Assembly (NCBI GenBank): GCA_002737595.1 | Contig: NSHZ01000025.1 | Coordinates: 1 to 19,244 of the forward strand | Direction of reading: 5' to 3' | DNA from: Actinomycetota bacterium | Lineage (GTDB): Bacteria > Actinomycetota > Actinomycetes > Nanopelagicales > Nanopelagicaceae | DNA: 19,244 nucleotides | Shown: positions 1 to 7,258 of the stretch, in pieces | Layout of the letters: each line of letters opens with the position of its first letter | Position numbering within the stretch: position 1 is the first letter of the stretch | Translations under genes and position numbers: made by a program | Notes under the pieces: model-generated | The model's database searches: none | The model's input: the letters and a program-made list of their open reading frames with translations, nothing else | What the model was told of the DNA's origin: nothing

Positions 1-6
1 CGCTAA

Positions 7-168
7 TCCAATAGCGAAGCCATCGTTCTTTCCCGGCGGGAGATTCGAGTTTCCGATCTTTACGCGAGTGCAATTGCTAAGGCCGGAAACAACTATGGTG
101 AGGGCTTTGACTTGGTGACCCCGAGAGTAGAAGTCACCAAAAGATGGTGTGTGCGAGATTTGCAGTGA
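7..168 (+). other. Unidentified open reading tail at the left edge
   Basis: A reading frame with coding-like composition (purine-rich first and pyrimidine-rich third codon positions) runs to a TGA at 166-168. Its residues include VSDLYASAIAKAGNNYGEG followed by FDLVTPRVEVTKRW. A TAA in the same frame at 4-6 and the absence of ATG, or of a GTG/TTG before 112, prevent calling a normal gene. It could be the 3' end of a gene whose frame was broken just before the window, or chance. A strong hairpin directly after the TGA, suited to ending a plus-strand transcript, is the best argument that a gene ends here. The codon-aligned antisense frame is also open, so the strand is not certain. I do not recognise the family. 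Confidence 0.25.
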
Positions 169-169
169 A

Positions 170-213
170 TATAGAAAAGCCCCCGTGCCAATAGACACGA
201 GGGCTTTTCTATA
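170..213. terminator. Bidirectional intrinsic terminator hairpin
   Basis: Arms 171-187 (ATAGAAAAGCCCCCGTG) and 196-212 (CACGAGGGCTTTTCTAT) pair over 17 positions with one mismatch and an 8-nt loop, plus one more T-A pair at 170/213. The A-run on the left and T-run on the right make the element work in either direction: the T-rich arm ends the hairpin on both strands. It sits between the open tail ending at 168 and the stop codon of the minus-strand permease at 222, as expected for a shared terminator of convergent genes. Confidence 0.85.
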
Positions 214-221
214 ACAACGCT

Positions 222-1799
222 TTAGGCGTCGATGGTGCGTTTTGGTCCGGTGAACCACTTCTTCACTGAGAGGTGCCAACCGATCCAGAGTGCGAGCAGC
301 GCGCCACCAGTAAGCAGTGGTGCGTAGTTGAGGAACTTCCAATCAAATGATGGATCCCAAGGGGTACCCATCGGTGTGGTGGGGAGAATGAAGTAGACGC
401 TGATAATGACGATTTCAGCAACGGCAACTGGTGCCATCCACTTCCACTTGTTCCCGAGGTTCCATGAGCCCTGGACGAACTTGTCGCCCATGCGCCAACG
501 GAGCCAGATAGGAATTGCGAACGCGAGATAGAGACCGATTACCGCAACGGATACCACTGCGTAGAACGCGGTAGGCACCACAACTGGAGCCTCAGCAGAG
601 CCGATGTTTACCTCGACGAGAGCTGGCAAAGTGATGATCATGGCAACAACAGCAGAAGCGATAACAGCGTTAGCTGGCACCTTGCCCTTGTTGAGTGTTG
701 ACCACTTCTTAGAACCAGGAACCACACCATCGCGGCTGAACGCGTAGAGCATGCGTGAGCAGCTCGTCATGCACGCAGTGGAGCAGAAGAACTGACCGAT
801 GGCAGAGATGAGAAGTACTGCGCCAGCAATTTTTGGACTGAGGGCTTGCGCAAAGATCACCGCAACACCGCCACCTCCAGCAGTGACCTTCTCTGGATCC
901 TGTACTGCGTAAAGAAAGGCCAGGAGAAGAACCCAGCCACCAATTGCGGAGTAGAAGATTGACTTCCAGATTCCCTTAGCAGCACCTTGTGATGCGCCGT
1001 GGGTCTCTTCTGAAAGGTGCGCCGAGGCATCGAACCCGGTGATGGTGTACTGCGTCAGCAAGAAGCCAAGTGGCAGTACGTAGAACCAGAAGCCTCCACT
1101 GCTATTGCTTCCACCGGCCAGGCCCGCAGAGTTGTTGACGCGCATGCTGAACATGTCGCCCACGCTCATGTGGTTCTCTGGCACAAACACGAGAATCAAA
1201 ATCACCGCAGCAGCACCAAATACGTGCCACCACACTGAAATGTTGTTGATGATCGACATCAAGTGACCGCTGCCGATGTTAAAGGCAGAGACCAGGATCA
1301 AGATGACGATGAACATGATGAAGACGCGTTGCAACGAATAACCCGCGGCCCATGAAGAGCTAAGAGATGAGAACGCGAGATCAAAGAAAGTTGCACATCC
1401 GTAACAAACAGACGCGATAACGGCGAGCAAACCAATGAGATTCAGCCAACCGGTGTAGTAGCCCGCCTTGGGGCCACCGAGTTTCGCTGCCCACCAGTAG
1501 ATACCACCGGAGGTGGGGTAGGCCGAGACGAGTTCAGCCATTGTGAAGCCGATGATGAGAATGAAGGTCGAGATGATGGGCCAGCCAATCGAGATAGCAA
1601 CTGGTCCGCCGTTATTCCACGCCTGCCCAAAGGTGGTGAAACAGCCGGCGAGGATGGAGATGATCGAGAACGAGATCGCAAAGTTGGAGAAGGAACTCCA
1701 GCTGCGAGTCAGATCTTGCTTGTACCCAAGTTCGGCGAGATGTTTCTCGTCGTCATGTGTTGAGGTGCTCACTAATCCCCCTGCTAGTCGGGCCGGCAT
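222..1799 (-). CDS. APC-superfamily amino acid permease
   Basis: Predicted inner-membrane secondary transporter of amino acids or related amines (GABA, choline-like) of the APC superfamily, probably the amino acid/choline transporter branch; the substrate is not readable. The protein (525 aa, usual size for the family) has about 12 hydrophobic segments and a hydrophilic N-terminus. Early on it carries the family-typical stretch MAELVSAYPTSGGIYWWAAK, the loop after the second helix. Two starts compete. The ATG at 1799 has AGGGA about 5 nt upstream. A GTG at 1772 (giving MSTSTHDDEK) has a stronger AGGGGG about 4 nt upstream, and I consider it at least as likely. The gene is divergent from the FGGY kinase operon across a 144-bp intergenic region with an inverted repeat, so shared regulation is possible. 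The stop is followed at once by the 170-213 terminator. Confidence 0.9.
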   Translation of the reverse strand: MPARLAGGLVSTSTHDDEKHLAELGYKQDLTRSWSSFSNFAISFSIISILAGCFTTFGQAWNNGGPVAISIGWPIISTFILIIGFTMAELVSAYPTSGGIYWWAAKLGGPKAGYYTGWLNLIGLLAVIASVCYGCATFFDLAFSSLSSSWAAGYSLQRVFIMFIVILILVSAFNIGSGHLMSIINNISVWWHVFGAAAVILILVFVPENHMSVGDMFSMRVNNSAGLAGGSNSSGGFWFYVLPLGFLLTQYTITGFDASAHLSEETHGASQGAAKGIWKSIFYSAIGGWVLLLAFLYAVQDPEKVTAGGGGVAVIFAQALSPKIAGAVLLISAIGQFFCSTACMTSCSRMLYAFSRDGVVPGSKKWSTLNKGKVPANAVIASAVVAMIITLPALVEVNIGSAEAPVVVPTAFYAVVSVAVIGLYLAFAIPIWLRWRMGDKFVQGSWNLGNKWKWMAPVAVAEIVIISVYFILPTTPMGTPWDPSFDWKFLNYAPLLTGGALLALWIGWHLSVKKWFTGPKRTIDA

Positions 1800-1821
1800 T
1801 GTGTCCCTGTAACGGGTGTCA

Positions 1822-1852
1822 CTTCCGGACGTTGGGACGATTGAACCGGAAG
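1822..1852. promoter_or_regulatory. Inverted repeat in the permease/kinase divergent region
   Basis: CTTCCGG (1822-1828) and CCGGAAG (1846-1852) form a perfect 7-bp inverted repeat whose half-sites are 24 bp apart, a little over two helical turns. It lies between the start codons of two divergent genes and upstream of the permease. That is a plausible operator position, but nothing in the sequence identifies the regulator and chance is possible. Confidence 0.3.
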
Positions 1853-1914
1853 AGGGGGGAGGAAGAAAGCACCAACAGGGGAAATTGCCTTAATAAGAAA
1901 TATTTTTACCGTTC

Positions 1915-1940
1915 CCCACGCTCAAGGCGGGTAGCGTGGG
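1915..1940 (+). promoter_or_regulatory. Leaderless-type promoter with overlapping inverted repeat, FGGY kinase
   Basis: The -10-like hexamer TAGCGT (1932-1937) ends 6 nt before the ATG at 1944. This is the arrangement seen for leaderless actinobacterial genes; the only purine-rich stretch (GGGAG, 1938-1942) is one base from the ATG and too close to serve as a normal ribosome binding site. A perfect inverted repeat, CCCACGCT (1915-1922) and AGCGTGGG (1933-1940), overlaps the hexamer, so a bound repressor would block it. No clear -35 is visible. The promoter reading and the operator reading are both inference. Confidence 0.45.
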
Positions 1941-1943
1941 AGC

Positions 1944-3377
1944 ATGTCCATCTTGGCGATCGATCAAGGCACTTCCGGCACGAAGGCCTTAGTCGTCGGG
2001 GAGCGCGGAGAGGTACTCAGCCGCGGGTTTGGCGAAGTGGCCATCCAGCACGGGCCAGGTGGGCTGGTCGAATGCGACCCAGGTGAGCTCTGGGGTTCCC
2101 TCGTTTCCGCCGTATCGGAAGCCACATCTGATTCTTCGCCGCTTGAAACGGTAGGGCTGGCTAATCAAGGTGAATCGATCCTGGCTTGGGATCCGCGCAC
2201 TCTGGAACCACTCTCCCCAGTCATAGTTTGGCAAGACTCACGGGCTGCTTCGCTCTGTGATGACCGACGCGACCACGAGGAATTTATTCGGACGCGCACC
2301 GGTCTTCAACTCGATCCCTACTTCGTGGCACCAAAAATGAAGTGGCTTCGCGAAAACATGACGCGCGATGGTGTGGTCACCACTACTGATGCGTGGCTGC
2401 ATGCAAAACTCACCGGACGTTTTGTGACAGATATTGCCACTGCTTCGCGAACCCTTCTGCTCGATATCCACACGGGCGCATGGAGCCATGAGCTCCTCGA
2501 GCTTTGGGGGTTAGCAAATGAATCCCTCCCCGAAGTAGTTGCATGTGATCAAATATTTGGAGCCATCAGTGCGGCCGATCTGCCTTCGCTTCGAGGTGTG
2601 CAAGTGTCAGGCGCCATTGTCGATCAACCCGCCGCGCTCTTTGCGCAATCCTGTGTGATCGCTGGTGAGGCCAAGTGCACCTATGGCACGGGCGCATTCT
2701 TGCTGGCGAACATCGGAGCAACGCCAAAGATTTCACAATTCGGTCTGGCAACATCGATTGCCTGGGAATTGCGCGGAGAGCGCGCGCATTACCTTGACGG
2801 CCAAGTCTTTACAGCCGCGTCGGCTGTCGCTTGGTTAATCGAAAATGGATTGCTCGAGAGTGCTGAAGCAATTGACACTTTGCCGCGGGATAGTGGGGGC
2901 GTCATGGCGGTCTCTGCGCTCGCAGGCTTCGGGGCTCCTCGGTGGAAACCATCGGGGAGTGGCGCGATCGCCGGCATCTCACTTGCTTCCACGAAAGATC
3001 ACATCGCTCGAGCAGTCGTCGATGGTATTGCTGCGCAAGTCACCGAATTGACTGCTGCAATGAATGCCGACGGGGTTGCACTACAACGTTTGCGCGTCGA
3101 CGGCGGACTCACGCGATCAAAGACATTGATGCAGATGCAGGCTGATCTCGCACAAATCCCCGTCGATGTATATCCGCATCCAGATGCCACCGCTCTTGGT
3201 GTCGCCGCGATCACACGCCTTGGAGCGAAACCTTCCCTTTCAATTGACGAAGCTATTGCCCCGTGGCGCCCAGTGGCCACCTACGAACCCGAGTGGAGCG
3301 CAGATCAAGCAGCAGAATATATGTCGACGTGGAAAGATTTGGCAGATAACGCCCAAGAAAGGAGTGCGCATGGCTAA
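1944..3377 (+). CDS. FGGY-family carbohydrate kinase, glycerol-kinase-like
   Basis: Predicted cytoplasmic ATP-dependent sugar/polyol kinase closest in pattern to glycerol kinase (477 aa, versus about 500). The N-terminal phosphate-binding motif is IDQGTSGTK (residues 6-14). The catalytic Asp is D227 in VDQPAALFAQ, followed by YGTGAFLLANIG and, late in the protein, the VDGG motif. Of the residues that contact glycerol in E. coli GlpK, the Glu (E77), Tyr (Y126 in DPYF) and Asp (D227) are present. The Arg of the NQRE motif, however, is Gly (NQGES, G76), so the substrate may not be glycerol. The ATG at 1944 is required to keep the first strand of the ASKHA fold. It is the first gene of a three-gene operon, and its end overlaps the next gene by 8 bp. 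glpK is a reasonable homology label but not a safe functional one. Confidence 0.88.
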   Translation: MSILAIDQGTSGTKALVVGERGEVLSRGFGEVAIQHGPGGLVECDPGELWGSLVSAVSEATSDSSPLETVGLANQGESILAWDPRTLEPLSPVIVWQDSRAASLCDDRRDHEEFIRTRTGLQLDPYFVAPKMKWLRENMTRDGVVTTTDAWLHAKLTGRFVTDIATASRTLLLDIHTGAWSHELLELWGLANESLPEVVACDQIFGAISAADLPSLRGVQVSGAIVDQPAALFAQSCVIAGEAKCTYGTGAFLLANIGATPKISQFGLATSIAWELRGERAHYLDGQVFTAASAVAWLIENGLLESAEAIDTLPRDSGGVMAVSALAGFGAPRWKPSGSGAIAGISLASTKDHIARAVVDGIAAQVTELTAAMNADGVALQRLRVDGGLTRSKTLMQMQADLAQIPVDVYPHPDATALGVAAITRLGAKPSLSIDEAIAPWRPVATYEPEWSADQAAEYMSTWKDLADNAQERSAHG

Positions 3378-4770
3378 ACGAGTCGCTCCCCATGTGCGCA
3401 CATTCGACGTGGCCGTCATTGGCGCTGGTGTTGTGGGGGCAGCTATCGCACGTGAACTTGCTCGCTTCGATCTTTCAATCCTGCTTATCGACGCGAAGTC
3501 AGATGTGGGTGCTGGCACGTCAAAAGCCAACACCGCAATTTTGCACACAGGCTTTGACACGGTCCCAGGGTCGCTTGAATCACGCCTCGTATCTCGTGGC
3601 TATTTCTTGCTGCGTGACTATGCGCGTGAAGTGGGCATCTCTTTCGAAACCTGTGGTGCGTTGCTGATTGCCTGGAGTGCCGAAGAGTTCGCGAATCTTT
3701 CAAAGATCCAAGAAAAAGCCATTGCGAATGGTTATCTCGATTCCTATCTCGTAGATGTTGGTGATCTCTACGCAAAAGAACCTCATCTAGGTCCTGGTGC
3801 TCTTGGCGCCCTCGCCGTACCAGGGGAGTGGATCATAGATCCGTGGTCAACGACTCTTGCTTATGCGACACAGGCGAAAGCAGCAGGTGCAGTTCTTCAA
3901 CTCAGCACTCGTGTCGAACGCATAGCGCAATCTTCGCATCTGCATACCTTGCACACTTCGCAGGGAGAATTCGAAGCTCGCTATCTCGTTAATGCGGCAG
4001 GCTTATATTCCGATGTGATCGATCGCGAGTTTGGCTTTGAAGACTTTGTGGTGACGCCTCGACGCGGGGAACTGATGGTCTTCGACAAGTTGTCTCGCTC
4101 TCTCGTCTCCCACATTCTCCTGCCGGTACCTTCGTCGATGGGCAAAGGGGTGTTAGTTTCACCCACAGTTTTTGGAAATGTGATGCTCGGACCCACTGCC
4201 GAGAATCTTTCAGATAAGAGTGCGACCGAGTCGTCGATCACTGGGTTGGCGTTTCTGCAGGAGAAGGGGCGAAAGATCATGCCCGCGTTGCTCGATGAGG
4301 AGATCACGGCGATATATGTAGGGCTGCGTGCGGCTACCGAACATTCTGATTTTCAAATCTCCCTTCATGCACCACAACGTTATGTAACGGTTGGTGGTAT
4401 TCGCTCCACCGGTCTTACGGCATCCATGGCAATTGCCGAACTCGTCCGAGATCTACTCACGCAGGCTGGTCTAGAACTTGGTGTGCAAGACGCACTTCCA
4501 GCAATTCACATTCCCAGACTCGGTGAAGCTACCTTGCGCCCGTACCAAAATGACCCACTGATCGCCGCGAACCCTTCATACGGGGAGATCATTTGTCATT
4601 GCGAGCGCGTCACACGTGGGGAGATAGTCGCAACGCTCGCTTCACCGATTCCACCGCAGGATCAAGCTGGCCTCGGTCGCCGCACGCGTGCCACCTTGGG
4701 CCGGTGCCAGGGTTTTTACTGCCATGCAGAAGTGCGGGCTCTCTTGGAGAGCAAAAGCGGTGTGTCATGA
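3370..4770 (+). CDS. GlpA-like FAD-dependent glycerol-3-phosphate dehydrogenase with [2Fe-2S] BFD domain
   Basis: Predicted flavoprotein that oxidises a hydroxy-acid or polyol phosphate, most simply glycerol 3-phosphate to dihydroxyacetone phosphate, passing electrons on through an iron-sulfur centre. The protein has 466 aa. An FAD Rossmann motif is at residues 18-23 (GAGVVG), followed by a DAO-type oxidoreductase domain. A C-terminal BFD-like domain has cysteines C409/C411 (CHC) and C446/C451 (CQGFYC). E. coli GlpA is longer; this size matches the GlpA/LhgO-type proteins with a Fer2_BFD tail found next to FGGY kinases. The ATG at 3370 has AAAGGAG 6 nt upstream and overlaps the kinase stop by 8 bp; longer in-frame starts would lie inside the kinase. 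It is coupled by a 4-bp ATGA overlap to the next flavoprotein. An L-2-hydroxyglutarate oxidase-like activity is the main alternative. Confidence 0.85.
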   Translation: MAKRVAPHVRTFDVAVIGAGVVGAAIARELARFDLSILLIDAKSDVGAGTSKANTAILHTGFDTVPGSLESRLVSRGYFLLRDYAREVGISFETCGALLIAWSAEEFANLSKIQEKAIANGYLDSYLVDVGDLYAKEPHLGPGALGALAVPGEWIIDPWSTTLAYATQAKAAGAVLQLSTRVERIAQSSHLHTLHTSQGEFEARYLVNAAGLYSDVIDREFGFEDFVVTPRRGELMVFDKLSRSLVSHILLPVPSSMGKGVLVSPTVFGNVMLGPTAENLSDKSATESSITGLAFLQEKGRKIMPALLDEEITAIYVGLRAATEHSDFQISLHAPQRYVTVGGIRSTGLTASMAIAELVRDLLTQAGLELGVQDALPAIHIPRLGEATLRPYQNDPLIAANPSYGEIICHCERVTRGEIVATLASPIPPQDQAGLGRRTRATLGRCQGFYCHAEVRALLESKSGVS

Positions 4771-5702
4771 AAAAGAGTGAAGTTGATGTACTCATTGTTG
4801 GGGCTGGTCCTGCGGGATTAGCGGCCGCGATCGCGGCAAAGCAGAGTGGCTTCGCGCGCGTGCGCGTCCTTGACCGCGAACGCGAGGCTGGCGGAGTTCC
4901 ACGCCATTCTTTACATACCGGCTATGGCTTCCGTGACCTGCATCGAGTCATGAGTGGTCCTAAATACGCTGCACGTTATATATCTAAAGCCCTTGAAGCA
5001 GGAGTAGAGATATCAACCTCTACCACTGCACTTGATTGGGCAGGTGATCTCGAGATTGCCCTCACTTCACCTTTGGGCTTAGAAGAAGTGTCGGCATCTC
5101 AAATCTTGTTGGCTACCGGCGCGCGCGAACGTGGGCGGAATGCACGCGCCATTGCGGGAACGCGTCCGGCTGGTATTTACACGACTGGTGCACTCCAGCA
5201 ATCGGTCTATCTACGCCATCAGGAGATTGGTACGCGCGCAGTGATCATCGGCGCCGAGCATGTGAGTTTTTCCGCTGTGATGACTTTGGCGCATGCAGGT
5301 GTACAGACAGTTGCGATGCTCACGCCGGAGGCTCGCCATCAAAGTTACTTCCCTCTGCATTGGGGCACAGCGCTTCGCTATCGCTACGCCTTGCGAACAA
5401 GGACGGAACTCGTTGAAATTCTTGGTCGAGATCGGGTGAGCGGAGTGCGAGTTACTACCCCGAGAGGTGACGAAGTTATTGAATGTGACACCGTCGTCTT
5501 TAGCGCAGATTGGATTCCTGACAACGAGTTAGCTCGTCGGGGCAGTTTGCAGATGAGCGAGAGCACCAAGAGTCCGATTGTGAACCATCTCCATGAAACC
5601 TCACGGTCCGGGGTGTTTGCGCTCGGAAATTTGCTTATGCCCATAAAAAGCGCCGATCAATGTGCGCTTGAAGGATCTTCCTTGCTTTCCAAGAATTGGT
5701 AA
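4767..5702 (+). CDS. FAD/NAD(P)-type oxidoreductase, partner of the GlpA-like protein
   Basis: Pyridine-nucleotide-disulfide-oxidoreductase-fold flavoprotein of 311 aa, short compared with two-domain relatives. The FAD motif GAGPAG is at residues 12-17. The second Rossmann site, normally GxGxxG for NAD(P)H, reads GAEHVS from G162. The terminal FAD-contact region reads GVFALGNLLMPIKSADQCALEG (written here in two parts: GVFALGNLLMP, then IKSADQCALEG). The pattern resembles the alpha subunits of opine/hydrogen-cyanide-synthase-type oxidases and the NADH-oxidase-like proteins that accompany GlpA-like proteins. With the preceding gene it probably forms a heteromeric flavoenzyme complex that moves electrons from the kinase product. 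The ATG at 4767 overlaps the previous stop (ATGA). The 3' end overlaps a convergent regulator gene by 46 bp. The exact electron acceptor cannot be read. Confidence 0.82.
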   Translation: MKKSEVDVLIVGAGPAGLAAAIAAKQSGFARVRVLDREREAGGVPRHSLHTGYGFRDLHRVMSGPKYAARYISKALEAGVEISTSTTALDWAGDLEIALTSPLGLEEVSASQILLATGARERGRNARAIAGTRPAGIYTTGALQQSVYLRHQEIGTRAVIIGAEHVSFSAVMTLAHAGVQTVAMLTPEARHQSYFPLHWGTALRYRYALRTRTELVEILGRDRVSGVRVTTPRGDEVIECDTVVFSADWIPDNELARRGSLQMSESTKSPIVNHLHETSRSGVFALGNLLMPIKSADQCALEGSSLLSKNW

Positions 5703-7105
5703 ATCTCTGTCGTATCAACACCGGGGAAGGTTCCCGGCGGAAGTGCCGCTAGTAAGTGTGAGTGTGCTCGCGCACTCGGCCATACCATGTCACGCCAGCG
5801 CTCTGACAAGTCAAGGGGTGCCTCGTTGCAGCAACGAGGATCAGGGCAGGTGGACTTGGTACGTTCTGTGGTTTCGCGCCCTCTAAACCATTTTGAATCA
5901 GCAAATCTCACTCCGACAGAGATGGAAAAGGGACCAGCCGAAGTGACTTCGGATTGTGTTGTTGACCAGTAAGTACCGTTGGGAGTGTCCAAATATTGCC
6001 AGTAACTCATGCCGGTAGAAGTCTGCGAAAAGACTCGGCGAGCGCCAGAGTGGCGACATGCGAGCTGTCCTTCAATACTTCCCAAGGGATCAGCTGGAAA
6101 TGCTAACCCATCATTTTCATACGCCTTATAGATAGTTCCGCTCTCGTGAACTTTCACAAAGTCCACTTGAATGCCTAAATGTTCGGTGGCCAAGTTGGTA
6201 AATCGGTGAGCGGCCGTTTCGTATGAGACAGCAAACGCATCACGCAAATCTTCGATAGCAATGTACTTACCTTCTTTAGCGCGCTTCAGTAAAGGCACTG
6301 CAGAGGTCTCTGGAATTAAGAGTGAGGCAGCGAAATAATTCACTTCCACGCGCTGCTTAAGAAAATCGGAGAAGCTCGCGGGGGGAGTATGGCCCAATAT
6401 TTGGTGACCGAAAGTTTGCAAGATGATGGTACGTGGATCGTGTCCACCCCAACCGGAATCAGGAAGGTAGATTCGCATATTCTTTAAATCGGTGAGTGAG
6501 CGCGTCGAATGCGGCAGATCGTTCACATAAACAAGTTCATAGCCAAGATGCTCGACGAGTTGATCCACTCCGCGTTCGCCAAGTGGCCCACCTCGATAAT
6601 CTAACTCTCTAAGCAACTTCGCAGCTTCGTTCTCGATCTCCTTGAAGTAGTTATCTCGTTGACGCATCTTGATGCGGAGAGCGGCGTTTGCTCGCCTGGC
6701 CTCTTCCGGTGTGGCCGCAGTAACTGCGGAGCGACGTTCTAATTCACGATGCAAACCTGCCATCGATTCCATGACGTCGAGTGGGATGGTGGGGCCAAAC
6801 CGCACCTTTGGAATTCCGCTCCCAATAAAAGTATGTGAGCGCTGGGCATGTTCAAGTTCAATGGTTAATTCGGTACGACGATCAACAGGTGTGGCGGTCA
6901 TCAACACCTCCATCGTCACGCCAAACTCCTTGGCAATCTTGGTGAGCAGCGCCAGTCGAGGCTCGCGTTGCCCCGTTTCGATGAGCGAGAGGTGGGAGGG
7001 CGAGGCGCTGACGGCCTTTGCGAGGGATTCCAAGGTGATGTGAGCGCTGCGACGGTGGTGTCGGATGCGGCGACCGAGCGCAATTGGATCAAATGAAGAA
7101 GAAAT
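5657..7105 (-). CDS. RamB-like XRE/ScfR transcriptional regulator
   Basis: Short-chain fatty acyl transcriptional regulator (ScfR) family; RamB of corynebacteria and mycobacteria controls acetate and glyoxylate genes. Visible parts are an N-terminal XRE helix-turn-helix (about residues 9-63; SPSHLSLIETGQREPRL), a degenerate M78/IrrE-like domain in which the HExxH is replaced by GHQILGH (H234, H239), and a C-terminal region with LACRHSGARR and CPDPRCC typical of the family. The frame contains no ATG or GTG near the start. A TTG at 7033 would delete the first helix of the DNA-binding domain. I chose an ATT at 7105, which has AAGGGG about 7 nt upstream and restores LGRRIRHHRRSAHIT before the TTG. 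A conservative annotation would begin at 7033. It is divergent from aceA, the likely target, and overlaps the preceding flavoprotein gene tail-to-tail. Confidence 0.85.
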   Translation of the reverse strand: MSSSFDPIALGRRIRHHRRSAHITLESLAKAVSASPSHLSLIETGQREPRLALLTKIAKEFGVTMEVLMTATPVDRRTELTIELEHAQRSHTFIGSGIPKVRFGPTIPLDVMESMAGLHRELERRSAVTAATPEEARRANAALRIKMRQRDNYFKEIENEAAKLLRELDYRGGPLGERGVDQLVEHLGYELVYVNDLPHSTRSLTDLKNMRIYLPDSGWGGHDPRTIILQTFGHQILGHTPPASFSDFLKQRVEVNYFAASLLIPETSAVPLLKRAKEGKYIAIEDLRDAFAVSYETAAHRFTNLATEHLGIQVDFVKVHESGTIYKAYENDGLAFPADPLGSIEGQLACRHSGARRVFSQTSTGMSYWQYLDTPNGTYWSTTQSEVTSAGPFSISVGVRFADSKWFRGRETTERTKSTCPDPRCCNEAPLDLSERWRDMVWPSARAHSHLLAALPPGTFPGVDTTEIYQFLESKEDPSSAH

Positions 7106-7131
7106 CTCGCCACCCCTTCTCTCTTGTCAAT

Positions 7132-7160
7132 TTTCCGGTTTATTTACACATTATTTCCGG
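7132..7160. promoter_or_regulatory. Direct repeat TTTCCGG in the ramB-like/aceA intergenic region
   Basis: TTTCCGG occurs at 7132-7138 and again at 7154-7160, 22 bp apart (about two turns), flanking an AT-rich stretch. It lies between the divergent regulator and isocitrate lyase genes, where autoregulation and aceA control would be exerted. It does not match the corynebacterial RamB motif as I recall it, so assignment to this regulator is only positional. A TATATA at 7192-7197 could be the aceA -10; I see no convincing -35. Confidence 0.3.
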
Positions 7161-7258
7161 GCGTGGCGCAACTATAGGGAAGAAACTACTTTATATACAA
7201 CCATTTCGTCCTACGGCCACTCCATCAGATGCCGAGGGCAGAGAGCAGGAGAGTCAAG

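Noticed and set aside
7109..7168. CGCCAC/GTGGCG inverted repeat between the regulator and aceA
   Set aside because: It is only 6 bp with a 48-bp spacer, which is expected by chance.
7229..7258. Upstream ATG extending aceA by 10 residues
   Set aside because: There is no ribosome binding site before it, and the AGGAG for the 7259 start lies inside the extension.
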